Assembly (NCBI RefSeq): GCF_018332695.1
Contig: NZ_BOQN01000003.1
Span: 90,623 to 154,622 of the forward strand
DNA length: 64,000 nt
Source of the DNA: Paractinoplanes toevensis
Lineage (GTDB): Bacteria > Actinomycetota > Actinomycetes > Mycobacteriales > Micromonosporaceae
Direction: 5' to 3'
Below, piece by piece: positions 8,819 to 16,988 of this stretch; position 1 is the stretch's first letter; each line of letters opens with the position of its first letter. Below the pieces are notes generated by a model that was not told where the DNA came from, made no database searches, and worked only from the letters and a program-made list of their open reading frames with translations. Both the position numbers and the translations under genes were made by a program.

Positions 8819-9781
8819 TTGCTGAAAAGGGTCGTTGCGACCGGCGCGGGGCTTGTTCTCGCGTGTGCCGCCGTGGCGGCGTGTGGAACGAGATCGGCGG
8901 ACGACGCCGCTCTGAACGATTCCGGCACGTCCGTCACCGTTCCCGGCAGCCTGCCGCCGTCACCCTCCGCCTCGACCGGCCCCGGCACCGGCGTCGGTAC
9001 CGGTGCGGGCGCCGGCACGTCGGTGCAGAAGCTCGGCGCGGCCATGTACACCACCACCACCACCCCCGCAACGAAGCCCCCGGGCGCCACTACCGAGAGC
9101 GGCACGTCGTCGAACCCGGCCGGCTGGGGCAACCCGGTCGCGGTGGAGAACTTCGACGGCCCGCTCTCCGGCACCTGGGGCCGGTACGACGCGCCGAACA
9201 GCGATCCGCCCCGCAGTGAGGACCAGGTCACCGTCTCCGGCGGCATGATGCACCTCACCGGCAGCGTCAGCTCGAAGCTCGGCAAGGACGTCGGCGCCGG
9301 GGTGAGCTACAACAAGAACCTCAAGTACGGCCGGTGGGAGGTCCGCTTCCGGGTGGATGCCGGTGCCGGTTACGGCCCGGTGATCCTGTTGTGGCCGAAG
9401 AACAACGAGGACTGGCCGACGTACGGCGAGATCGACTTCATGGAGATGGGCGACCCGACCCGCCAGGAGTACGGCGCTTACATCCACCACGGCTCGGACA
9501 ACAACCAGATCGGCAAAGAGAACATCAAGGGTGACTTCACCCAGTGGCACACCGTCGCCGTGGACTGGCTGCCCGACCGGGTCACCTATTACCTGGACGG
9601 CAAGAAGATCTGGAACGTGACGGCCGGCATGCTCAAGACGGGCCTGCCCACCGAGTCGGTCATGCACCTGGGGATCCAGCTCGACCAGGGCTGCGACGAG
9701 TACATGGGGTGCCGTAACTCGCAGACCCCGGCCAAGGTCGTCATGGACGTCGACTGGGTGAAGGTCTACCAGGCGCCCTGA
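8819..9781 (+). CDS. GH16-family glycoside hydrolase lipoprotein (copy 2)
   Basis: This 320-residue paralogue of the preceding gene starts at TTG 8819 in the conserved context GGAGGGGTTTTGCT. It has signal LLKRVVATGAGLVLACAAVAAC with lipobox Cys and a longer Thr/Gly/Pro-rich linker (to about residue 100), so the catalytic domain stands further from the membrane than in copy 1. The active site is GEIDFME with Glu204, Asp206 and Glu209. The domains align throughout (KYGRWEVRFRVDAGAGYG, WPKNNEDWPTYG, DWLPDRVTYYLDGKKIW) and both end in VVMDVDWVK.Y. The difference in linker and substrate-loop residues suggests specialisation on the same or a related polymer. Confidence 0.88.
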   Translation: MLKRVVATGAGLVLACAAVAACGTRSADDAALNDSGTSVTVPGSLPPSPSASTGPGTGVGTGAGAGTSVQKLGAAMYTTTTTPATKPPGATTESGTSSNPAGWGNPVAVENFDGPLSGTWGRYDAPNSDPPRSEDQVTVSGGMMHLTGSVSSKLGKDVGAGVSYNKNLKYGRWEVRFRVDAGAGYGPVILLWPKNNEDWPTYGEIDFMEMGDPTRQEYGAYIHHGSDNNQIGKENIKGDFTQWHTVAVDWLPDRVTYYLDGKKIWNVTAGMLKTGLPTESVMHLGIQLDQGCDEYMGCRNSQTPAKVVMDVDWVKVYQAP

Positions 9782-9907
9782 CGTTTATCATTTGTTGATC
9801 GATATACCGGAAACTATGTTTGTATCGGTGATGTTAACTGCGGCCGGTCACGCCTTTGGTGGACGCACGTTGACACATCGAGGTTGAGTAATTACTGTTC
9901 GGCAGCG

Positions 9908-11026
9908 ATGCTGATCCATATTTGGGCACCCGCATTCCGGAAACTTCGTCGCACCATTGCCGCAGCTTCGGCCGTCCTGCTTCTGGCCGCCTGCACCGGT
10001 GGTGATGACTCCGAAGCCGCTGCTGACGACGGTTCCGGGGTGAGCGTCGGGGTGATTCTCGCGGATGTGACAAGTTCGCCCAGGTGGAAGAATCAGGACC
10101 CGACGTATTTTCGTGACGCATTTCGCGCGGCCGGAGTTTCCGCCGAGGTTCAGCATGTGGCGGTCGATGGATCGGAATTCGTCGACGTCGGCGAGGAGAT
10201 GATTCGGCAAGGCGTCAAGGTGCTGATCGTCACAAGCCCGGACTCGGCCGGTGGAAAGGCCCTGATCGCCGGTGCGCGGCGGGAGAAGGTGACGGTCATC
10301 GACTACGACCGGCTCACCGTCGGCGGGGGTGCCGACTACCTGGTCGGCTTCGATCCGGAAGAGATCGGGCGGATGCAGGGCTACGCGATGATCAAGTGCC
10401 TGGCCCAGAAGGCTCCGGCCAATCCGCTGGTAGCCGAGCTCAACGGGGCGCCGGCCGACAACAACGCCGCGCAGTTGACGGCCGGCCACGAGCTCGTGCT
10501 GGAGGCCAAGTACGCCAACGCGGAGTACACCAAGGGGCCGTCGCAGTACGTTCCCGGCTGGGCTCCGGCGCAGGCCAAGGACATCTTCACGCAGATGATC
10601 GGGCAGCAGCCGCGGATCGACGGGGTGCTGGCCGCCGACGACGGCATCGCGGCCGCCGCCATCGGGGTGCTGCGCGGGCTCGGCCGCAACGGCAAGGTTC
10701 CGGTCACCGGGCAGAACGCGACCGTCGAGGGACTGCGCAACGTCCTCACCGGCGATCAGTGCATGACCGTGTACAAGCGCACCAAGCTGGAGGCCCAGAC
10801 GGCCGCCAACATCGCCGTTCAACTGGTGCGCGGACAGAAGCCGCCGGTCGGCGCGAAGGTCCGGGACCCGGAGACCAACCTGGAGATCCCGTTCAACGGA
10901 CTGGTGTCGCTGCCGATCACCGCGGGTGAGGTCAAGGACGTGGTGGCGGACGGTTTCGTCGAGGCGAGCCAGCTGTGCACCGGTCCCTACCAGGAACTCT
11001 GCCGGAAGTACGGAGTCATCCGGTAG
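9908..11026 (+). CDS. Sugar-binding lipoprotein, XylF/periplasmic-binding type (orphan)
   Basis: The product has 372 residues from ATG 9908 (an in-frame TTG at 9884 is less likely). The N-terminus MLIHIWAPAFRKLRRTIAAASAVLLLAAC is a lipoprotein signal. The rest is a type-I periplasmic-binding fold like the D-xylose binder XylF: VGVILAD.TSSPRW, VIDYDRL, DYLVGFDPEEIGRMQG, LNGAPADNNA, DGVLAADDGIA, VTGQNATVEGLRNVLTGDQCMTVYK. Its expected role is capture of a monosaccharide outside the membrane for an ABC importer. No cognate ATPase or permease is adjacent, so it either uses a distant transporter or acts as a sensor. The AT-rich stretch at 9785-9840 is a likely promoter region. Confidence 0.82.
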   Translation: MLIHIWAPAFRKLRRTIAAASAVLLLAACTGGDDSEAAADDGSGVSVGVILADVTSSPRWKNQDPTYFRDAFRAAGVSAEVQHVAVDGSEFVDVGEEMIRQGVKVLIVTSPDSAGGKALIAGARREKVTVIDYDRLTVGGGADYLVGFDPEEIGRMQGYAMIKCLAQKAPANPLVAELNGAPADNNAAQLTAGHELVLEAKYANAEYTKGPSQYVPGWAPAQAKDIFTQMIGQQPRIDGVLAADDGIAAAAIGVLRGLGRNGKVPVTGQNATVEGLRNVLTGDQCMTVYKRTKLEAQTAANIAVQLVRGQKPPVGAKVRDPETNLEIPFNGLVSLPITAGEVKDVVADGFVEASQLCTGPYQELCRKYGVIR

Positions 11027-11093
11027 CGCGATCGGGACCCGATCGTGTCCCGATCGCGGCGGGCGGGTGACCACTGTGGAACAGGGTGTGATC

Positions 11094-11669
11094 ATGCGTC
11101 TGTTCCGTTTGATCATGGTCCTGGTGCCGTTCGTGGGGCTGCTCAGTGCGTGCAGCCCGGCGAACGAGCCGATCGCGGGGATGGCCATGCCCGACGGCAA
11201 GCCGGTCATTCTTTTCCTGCCCTGTTCCGAGTTCGCCACCGTCAGCGTCAACGACGCCGATCCGCCCGCGCCGGGCTGGGGTTTCACCACCTCGGACGCC
11301 GAGCCGGGCAAGGCGGTCGAGCTGCCGCTGTTCGGTCGGCCGGCCGCACCCTGGGACGTCGACGAGGAGCAGCTGACCAGCCTGGAGGCGGGCCGGCGGT
11401 ACTCACTGGGCGGGCTCAGCTTCCGGCACGCGATCTTCGTCGACTTCACGGTCGACGACCTGGCGCGGCTCGAGCCGGGCGAGGTGCTGGTCAGCAGCCG
11501 TAAGGGCACGCTTGCCGCGGTGGGCCGGGACGCCTTCGAGCGCGCCGCGCGCAAGGGCTGCGGAAACCCGGCCGGTCGCGGTTCGCGCGCCCGGCCGTCG
11601 GTCACCCCCAGCGTGCCGTCGCTGTCGCCGCTTCCCGGCGAGCCGCGAATCCTCCGGCGTTCCAGCTAG
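11094..11669 (+). CDS. Small lipoprotein of unknown function
   Basis: ATG 11094 opens on a clean lipoprotein signal (MRLFRLIMVLVPFVGLLSAC); GTG 11070 is an in-frame alternative. The mature part, about 170 residues, includes GKPVILFLPCSEFATVSVND, an acidic segment around EEQLTSLEAGRRY, and FVDFTVDDLARLEPGEVLV, ending in a Pro/Ser/Arg-rich tail. It looks like a small beta-rich extracellular domain, but I do not recognise the family. It follows the XylF-like gene by 67 bp and could be co-transcribed. Its stop overlaps the end of the convergent S41 peptidase gene by 4 bp. Confidence 0.7.
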   Translation: MRLFRLIMVLVPFVGLLSACSPANEPIAGMAMPDGKPVILFLPCSEFATVSVNDADPPAPGWGFTTSDAEPGKAVELPLFGRPAAPWDVDEEQLTSLEAGRRYSLGGLSFRHAIFVDFTVDDLARLEPGEVLVSSRKGTLAAVGRDAFERAARKGCGNPAGRGSRARPSVTPSVPSLSPLPGEPRILRRSS

Positions 11670-12553
11670 GCCGGTTGGAGGTCGGTGAGGGCCCGGTGCA
11701 GGGCGTTCTCGGCGGGATAGGGAACGTGCGGCACCACACCCACGCCCTCCCAGTTGCCGCCGGTCTCGATGTCCCGCACCTCGGCCTCCGGCAGAAGAGC
11801 AAGGACCTGCTTCGCCAGCCGTACGGGGGTGACATGGTCGGCGGCGCCCCGGGTGGTCTCGCCGATCAGCGTGGCCCGGTCGCGGACGGCCAGGTGGTAG
11901 GCGAGCGCCTCGGCCGACGAGTAGGTGTGCCGGCTGATCAGCACGGTCACCTCCCCGGTGAAGGCGGTGCCGCAGGCCAGCTCGGGCGTCCACCACTGGC
12001 GGCGGTGGCCGGGGTAGAGCACCACCGACAGCTGCCGGGAGGTGTCGCCGAGCAGCCACCCGGCCACGGCGGCGGCGGTGGCCGGGTCGCCGCCGCGGTT
12101 GGCCCGCAGGTCCAGGATCACCCGGTCGGCGGCTCGGGCCAGGGTGGCCGCCGCGTCCAGGTAGGGGCGGGCCGAGCCGAGCGCTTCGAGCGAGTTCAGC
12201 GTGATCAGGCAGTCCCCGTGGTCGAGGTGCCGCACCGCGCCGATGCCGCCGGACCGGCGGGCGATCGCGACCGGGTCGGGTGGCGGCCAGCCGGGCATCT
12301 CGTCGTCCGGTGCGCCGCCCACCGCGACGCCGCACGGCTCCAGGTGCAGTTCGAGGTGCCGGGAGTGCCGCCGGGCGACGGCCTCGATCGCCCGGCACGC
12401 GGCGGCGTCGACCGGAGCCCGGTCGCCGGCGAACGTCGAGTCCAGCGCGTCGACGAGGCGTTCCCGCCGCGCCCCGGGCGGCATGATGCGGCGCAGCTGC
12501 CCGGTCAGCCGCCCGACGAGCTCGCCGGCCGTCCGCACGTCCTCGATCCCCAT
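11666..12553 (-). CDS. S41-family (IRBP/C-terminal processing type) peptidase
   Basis: The product has 295 residues with no signal peptide, so it is probably cytoplasmic. An N-terminal helical region resembling the N-domain of IRBP-like S41B proteins is followed by the S41 core: VILDLRANRGGDPATAAAVAGWLL, VTVLISRHTYSSAEALAYHLA with the candidate nucleophilic Ser, and ATLIGETTRGAADH. The C-terminus (WEGVGVVPHVPYPAENALHRAL) is typical of the family. S41 enzymes cut non-polar C-termini of proteins; the actual substrate is unknown. The start is supported by a leaderless -10 box. It is monocistronic and convergent with the small lipoprotein. Confidence 0.85.
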   Translation of the reverse strand: MGIEDVRTAGELVGRLTGQLRRIMPPGARRERLVDALDSTFAGDRAPVDAAACRAIEAVARRHSRHLELHLEPCGVAVGGAPDDEMPGWPPPDPVAIARRSGGIGAVRHLDHGDCLITLNSLEALGSARPYLDAAATLARAADRVILDLRANRGGDPATAAAVAGWLLGDTSRQLSVVLYPGHRRQWWTPELACGTAFTGEVTVLISRHTYSSAEALAYHLAVRDRATLIGETTRGAADHVTPVRLAKQVLALLPEAEVRDIETGGNWEGVGVVPHVPYPAENALHRALTDLQPA

Positions 12554-12559
12554 GCCCTC

Positions 12560-12565
12560 ACGCTA
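12560..12565 (-). promoter_or_regulatory. -10 hexamer TAGCGT, leaderless promoter of the S41 peptidase
   Basis: On the minus strand TAGCGT is followed by exactly 6 nt and then the ATG at 12553. There is no Shine-Dalgarno sequence. Confidence 0.5.
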
Positions 12566-12627
12566 GGCGCCGGCATCGCCGCCGAACCGCTCATCGCGTC
12601 TGCCGACCGCAGAAAAGGGACCAGGGG

Positions 12628-13812
12628 TCAGGACGTCTGCTCGGTGGGGCGGTGGGACCACGAGCTCAGCGCCCACCACCAGCGGACCGTCTCCAGCACC
12701 GGCAGGCCCTCGGCCGGAGTGCCGAAACCGGTCAGGTCCTGCAGCCGGCGCAGCCGGTAGCGGACGGTGTTGGGGTGCAGGTGCAGGGCGCCGGCCGTCA
12801 GGTCGAGGCGCTGGCCGTGGTCCAGGTAGGCCAGGGCGGTCGCGACCAGCTCGCGGTGGAAGTCCTCGGTGGGGGAGAGAGCACCGAGCAGGCCGTCGCT
12901 GAGGAACCCGGCGAGCATGGGCTGGGCGGCCAGGGCCGTCTCGCCGGCCAGTTCCACCACGTCGCAGATGCCGGTGGACTCCCGGAAGCGGGCCGCGTGC
13001 AGGGCGGTGCGGCCCAGCCTGTAGGCGGAACGGGCCTGGTCGAGGGTGACCGGCGGGGTGGTCACCACGAGGACGGCCGGGTCGAGGGCGCGGCCGCCGG
13101 GCAGCCTCGGGGTCAGCCCGCTGAGCCGGCCGCCGACCGGGGCCAGCACCCCGCCGCAGCGGGCGAAGGCCTGTTCGAGGGCGCGCACCCGGGTCGGGTC
13201 GGCCACGTCGGAGACCACGCAGTGGTAGGCGCCGCCGTGGTGCAGGCCGAACCGGGCCGGGTCCTCCTCGGGGGCGGCCGGGCCACCGTCGTCGTCCAGC
13301 AGCAGGCGGCGCAGCACCCGGATGCGGGCGGTGCGGTCGTCCCGGTTGAGGTCACGCTCGGCCGAGCGGTAGCCGTCCATCACGTGGCGTTCCAGCTCGG
13401 TGCCGTACCGGTCCAGTTTCAGCAGGGCCTGGAGCAGCTCGTCGTACGGAATGCCGGCCTCGCGCCCGCGGTTGATCGCGATCTCCAGCAGGCGGCTGCG
13501 GCCGCCGTGCACGCCGGCCAGCAGGCCGGCCACCGGCACGCCCAGCGCGGCTCGCTCGGCGCCGAACCGGCTGGCCTCGCTGAAGTCGAGGTCGGGACCG
13601 AAGTCGCCCTCGGCCATCGCCCGCGCGAACGCGGTGAAGCCCGCGGACAGCAGAGCGGCCACGTGCCGGCGGCTCTCGGTCCAGGGCAGCCGGGCCACCT
13701 CGGGGAAGTGTTCCCGGGCGTGCGCGACGACGTCGTCGACCAGGTCGGCGTCGGTCGCCAGCTCCTGCACGAGGGCCGCCACCGTGCCGTTGAGAGAGGA
13801 TTCCAGGGGCAT
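12628..13812 (-). CDS. PucR/CdaR-type transcriptional regulator
   Basis: The product has 394 residues. An N-terminal helical sensor region (LPWTESRRHVAALLSAGFTAFARAM) resembles RsbRD-like N-domains, a central GGDEF-related region follows, and the C-terminal PucR helix-turn-helix reads LDLTAGALHLHPNTVRYRLRRLQDLTG near residue 355. Such proteins activate nearby metabolic genes in response to a small molecule. None of the neighbours is an obvious target: the MMPL gene upstream is separated by its own terminator, and the S41 gene downstream has its own promoter. A palindrome just upstream of the start may serve autoregulation. Confidence 0.85.
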   Translation of the reverse strand: MPLESSLNGTVAALVQELATDADLVDDVVAHAREHFPEVARLPWTESRRHVAALLSAGFTAFARAMAEGDFGPDLDFSEASRFGAERAALGVPVAGLLAGVHGGRSRLLEIAINRGREAGIPYDELLQALLKLDRYGTELERHVMDGYRSAERDLNRDDRTARIRVLRRLLLDDDGGPAAPEEDPARFGLHHGGAYHCVVSDVADPTRVRALEQAFARCGGVLAPVGGRLSGLTPRLPGGRALDPAVLVVTTPPVTLDQARSAYRLGRTALHAARFRESTGICDVVELAGETALAAQPMLAGFLSDGLLGALSPTEDFHRELVATALAYLDHGQRLDLTAGALHLHPNTVRYRLRRLQDLTGFGTPAEGLPVLETVRWWWALSSWSHRPTEQTS

Positions 13813-13860
13813 ACGGGGGCCGCCCTCGATCGACGTGAGCCTGTCTCTTGTTCCGGTTAC

Positions 13861-13876
13861 GTTACCGGAAGGTAAC
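13861..13876 (-). promoter_or_regulatory. Palindrome upstream of the PucR-type gene
   Basis: GTTACC-GGAA-GGTAAC is a perfect inverted repeat 49 bp before the start. A half-copy GTTAC adjoins it (13856-13860). It is a candidate operator for the regulator itself. Confidence 0.45.
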
Positions 13877-13901
13877 AGCGGTAGCAGCTGACAAAGACTA
13901 C

Positions 13902-13940
13902 AAAAAACGGGCGGACCGCTCCACAGGGGAGCGGTCCGCC
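13902..13940 (-). terminator. Rho-independent terminator of the MMPL gene
   Basis: Read on the minus strand, a perfect 13-bp stem GGCGGACCGCTCC (arms 13928-13940 and 13910-13922) is followed by a run of six T. It begins 12 nt after the stop of the MMPL gene. Confidence 0.9.
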
Positions 13941-13951
13941 ACGGGTGCGGA

Positions 13952-16150
13952 TCAGACGCCGATCAGCTCCGGCTGCGGCTCGTCCGAGACGACCGGAGGC
14001 CGCCGGGGCCGCATGAAGCGTGGCGCCCACCAGTTCGCCGGGCCCAGCAGGGTCATCAGCGAGGGCAGCACCACGGCCCGGATGATCGTGGCGTCCAGCA
14101 GGATCGCCGCGGCCAGGCCGATGCCCAGCTGCTTCATGTCGATCGTGCTGAGCGTCGCGAAGATCGAGAAGACCGCGACCATCACGATGGCGGCGCTGCT
14201 GACCGTGCCGGCCGAGCCGGTGATGCCCTCGGCGACCGCCTCCCGGTTGGGCAGGCCCCGGCTCACCGCCTCGCGGATCCGGCTGACCACGAAGACGTGG
14301 TAGTCCATCGACAGGCCGAACAGGACCACGAACAGGAACAGCGGCAGCCAGCTGACGATCGCGCCCATCGAGGTGAAGCCGAGCAGACCCTCCGCCCAGT
14401 CACCCTGGAAGACCAGGACCAGCAGGCCGTACGCGGCGCCGGCGGAGAGCAGGTTCAGCGCGATCGAGGTGAGCGCCACCACGACCGAGCGGAACGTCCA
14501 CGCCATCACCAGGAACGTCAGGATCAGCACGAAGCCGGCCACGATCGGCAGGGTCTTCCAGACGTGCGCGGCGTAGTCCTCGCTGTCCGCGACCCCGCCA
14601 CCGACCGCGTACTTCGCGCCCGCGATACCGCCCAGAGCGGCCGGCACCAGGGTCTGCCGCAGCTCGTGCAGGCTGTCGGCGGCCTCGTCGCTGCGGGTGG
14701 AGAACGGCGTGGCGATGTCGAGCACCGACACCGTGCCGTCGGCCGAGACGTCGATCTGCGGGCCGTCCGCCTCCAGCTTCGCGAACAGCGGGTCGGTCTG
14801 GGTGCGCTGGGCGAGCCCGGTCAGCGCCGCCTTCACCTCGGCGGCCCGATCGGCGGGTGCCTGCACGACGACGAGGTGGGTGGTGCCGTTGCTGGGGTAC
14901 GCGGCGGTCAGCCGGTCGTAGGCCTGCATCGCCGGTGTGGTGCGGGGCAGGTCCTCCGTACCCGGGAATTTGAGTTTCATCCCGAGCGCGGGCGCGGCGA
15001 GCGCGAGAAGGGCGAGCACACTGACCAGAAGGGTGGCCGCCGGGCGCTTCAGCGCCGGGCTGAGGATCTTGCGCCAGACCTTGCCGGACTCGCCGCCGCG
15101 CTTGGCGGTGAGCCGCCAGAGGAACGGCACCCGCGGGCGGTCCACCCAGCGGCCGAGCTTCGCGAGGAGGGCCGGCAGCACGGTGAGCGAGCCGATCACG
15201 GCCACCGCGACGACCAGGATCGAACCGGTGGCGAGCGAGGAGAAGGTGGAGTCGCCGGCCAGGAACAGGCCGGCCATCGCGATGATCACCGCGGTGCCGG
15301 AGACCACGACGGCGTGCCCGGAGGTCTCGGCGGCGATCTCCACGGCGTCCACGTGGTTGCGGCCGAGCGCCCGTTCCTCGCGTTCCCGGCGCACGTAGAA
15401 CAGGGAGTAGTCGACGCCGACGGCCATGCCGATCAGCAGGATCACGCTGCTGGTGGCATCGCCCATCGGCACCAGGTGCGAGGCGAGGGTGGAGAGGCCC
15501 ATCGCGGCGGCGACCGAGGAGAGCGCGAGCAGCAGCGGCACGCCGGCCGCGATGAGCGCGCCGAACGCGATGATCAGGATGAGCAGGGTGACCGGCAGGC
15601 TGAGGATCTCGGCCTTCTGGAAGTCGTCGCCGAGCGTGTCGTCGAGGGCCTTGCCGATGGACGGGCCGCCGACCTCCTCGATGCGCAGCCCGGGATGTGC
15701 CGCCTGCACCTCGGCGGTCGTGTCGAGCAGCGGCGACACCCGGTCGGAGGCGGTGTCCGGGTCGCCGGACATGGTGATCGGCACGAGCAGCGCGGTGCCG
15801 TCGGTGGCCGGGATCGGCTTGCCGACGGACGCGACGCCGGTCACGGAACCCAGGCGGGCGGTGGCGTCGGCGGCCGCGGCTTGCGCGGCCTTGGCGTCCA
15901 GCGAGCCGGAGCGCGCGGTGATCAGGATGTTGTCGACGGCCGGTTCGTCGGCGAACTTGCCGTCCTCGATCATGACGTAGGCCCGGCCGGCCTCGCCGAT
16001 GGCGTCGTCGGACGCCGTTGCCTCGCGGGTGCCGGCCACGTTGCCGCCGACGAAGCACACCGCCACGAAAACCACCCAGAGTGCGATCGCTCGCCACGGG
16101 TGCTCGGCGCTCCAGCGCGCCATGCGTACCGTCATCGGCCGCTTTCCCAT
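13952..16150 (-). CDS. MMPL/RND-family transporter (copy 1)
   Basis: The product has 732 residues from ATG 16150, preceded by AGGGGG; an internal ATG at 16135 is also possible. The layout is the duplicated MMPL plan: membrane helix 1 (HPWRAIALWVVFVAVCFVGG), an extracellular loop of about 150 residues, five helices (VTLLILIIAFGALIAAGVPLLLALSSV to VVIIAMAGLFLAGDS), a cytoplasmic loop, and a second half with the same order ending in the VDYSLFYVRR-like motif LFGLSMDYHVFVVSRIREAV. It should be a proton-driven exporter of lipids or small hydrophobic compounds. The gene is divergent from a TetR gene that precedes a second MMPL gene. The cargo is unknown. Confidence 0.92.
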   Translation of the reverse strand: MGKRPMTVRMARWSAEHPWRAIALWVVFVAVCFVGGNVAGTREATASDDAIGEAGRAYVMIEDGKFADEPAVDNILITARSGSLDAKAAQAAAADATARLGSVTGVASVGKPIPATDGTALLVPITMSGDPDTASDRVSPLLDTTAEVQAAHPGLRIEEVGGPSIGKALDDTLGDDFQKAEILSLPVTLLILIIAFGALIAAGVPLLLALSSVAAAMGLSTLASHLVPMGDATSSVILLIGMAVGVDYSLFYVRREREERALGRNHVDAVEIAAETSGHAVVVSGTAVIIAMAGLFLAGDSTFSSLATGSILVVAVAVIGSLTVLPALLAKLGRWVDRPRVPFLWRLTAKRGGESGKVWRKILSPALKRPAATLLVSVLALLALAAPALGMKLKFPGTEDLPRTTPAMQAYDRLTAAYPSNGTTHLVVVQAPADRAAEVKAALTGLAQRTQTDPLFAKLEADGPQIDVSADGTVSVLDIATPFSTRSDEAADSLHELRQTLVPAALGGIAGAKYAVGGGVADSEDYAAHVWKTLPIVAGFVLILTFLVMAWTFRSVVVALTSIALNLLSAGAAYGLLVLVFQGDWAEGLLGFTSMGAIVSWLPLFLFVVLFGLSMDYHVFVVSRIREAVSRGLPNREAVAEGITGSAGTVSSAAIVMVAVFSIFATLSTIDMKQLGIGLAAAILLDATIIRAVVLPSLMTLLGPANWWAPRFMRPRRPPVVSDEPQPELIGV

Positions 16151-16360
16151 TTTCCCCGACCCCCTGTTTTCTGTGTCGAAGCTGAAGTTAGGGAGTGCGG
16201 GAGCTGGGAACATCGGGGACGGACCCCGGCTGCGCCCGGATCCGTGGACGGCGCGCAATGATCGGATTGACGACTCGGCGCCGTCCCAAGACCCACAAAA
16301 GGGACGCCGGACCCCGAGAATCGCTCAGGGGTTCCCCCGAATTTCGTGTGAGGACCACCA

Positions 16361-16377
16361 CGGTCGGTTCCCGACCG
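16361..16377 (+). promoter_or_regulatory. Inverted repeat, candidate TetR operator
   Basis: CGGTCGG-TTC-CCGACCG lies 19-35 bp upstream of the TetR -10 box, in the divergent region between the two MMPL units. Confidence 0.5.
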
Positions 16378-16395
16378 GATTGGTCCATCCCGGTC

Positions 16396-16401
16396 TAGGC
16401 T
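16396..16401 (+). promoter_or_regulatory. -10 hexamer TAGGCT, leaderless promoter of the TetR gene
   Basis: TAGGCT is followed by 6 nt and ATG 16408. There is no Shine-Dalgarno sequence. Confidence 0.5.
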
Positions 16402-16407
16402 GGCCGC

Positions 16408-16977
16408 ATGCCGCGCCAGACGAAGCAGCAGATCGAGGACGAGATCCTGGAGACCGCCGCCGCGCTGTTCGCCCGGCACGGGTTCAAGGAGACGTCCATC
16501 CAGCGCGTGGCCGACGCGGTCGGCTATTCGAAAACCGGCCTCCTGCACCGCTTCCCGACCAAGGAGGCGCTGCAGGCCGCGGTGATCGAGCGGGCCCTCG
16601 TCGACCTGCGCCTGATCGCCGCCGAGGCCGAGGGCCTGCCGATCGGTGCCGACCGGGACCGCATCGTCATCACCGGCGTCGCCCGGCTCGCCATGGAGCG
16701 CCCCGGAGCGGTCGCGCTGCTGCTCAGCGGGCTGATGAGCGCCCCGGACGGCGAGGCGCTGCAGGAGACCGGTGCCGCGGTCTTCGCCGCCTTCGGTGTC
16801 GCCGACCCGGACTGTGTCGCCGAGCACGACCTGCCACGCCTGGTGCGGATCGTCGGTGCGCTGGGCGCGCTCGCCGTGACCACCGTGGCCATGCACGACA
16901 AGCTCACCCCCGCCGCCCTCGCGGACATCGTCGAGGTCAGCTACGACGCGCTCGGTCACGAGCGCCCGAAAAAATAG
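16408..16977 (+). CDS. TetR-family transcriptional regulator
   Basis: The product has 189 residues. The N-terminal TetR DNA-binding domain reads EILETAAALFARHGFKETSIQRVADAVGYSKTGLLHRFPTKEAL (about residues 12-55); the remaining helices form the ligand/dimer domain. It sits 11 bp upstream of an MMPL gene on the same strand and divergent from another, so the simplest reading is repression of one or both exporters until a ligand binds. The inverted repeat at 16361-16377 overlaps its promoter region and is the candidate operator. Confidence 0.9.
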   Translation: MPRQTKQQIEDEILETAAALFARHGFKETSIQRVADAVGYSKTGLLHRFPTKEALQAAVIERALVDLRLIAAEAEGLPIGADRDRIVITGVARLAMERPGAVALLLSGLMSAPDGEALQETGAAVFAAFGVADPDCVAEHDLPRLVRIVGALGALAVTTVAMHDKLTPAALADIVEVSYDALGHERPKK

Positions 16978-16988
16978 GGACTCCCCTC

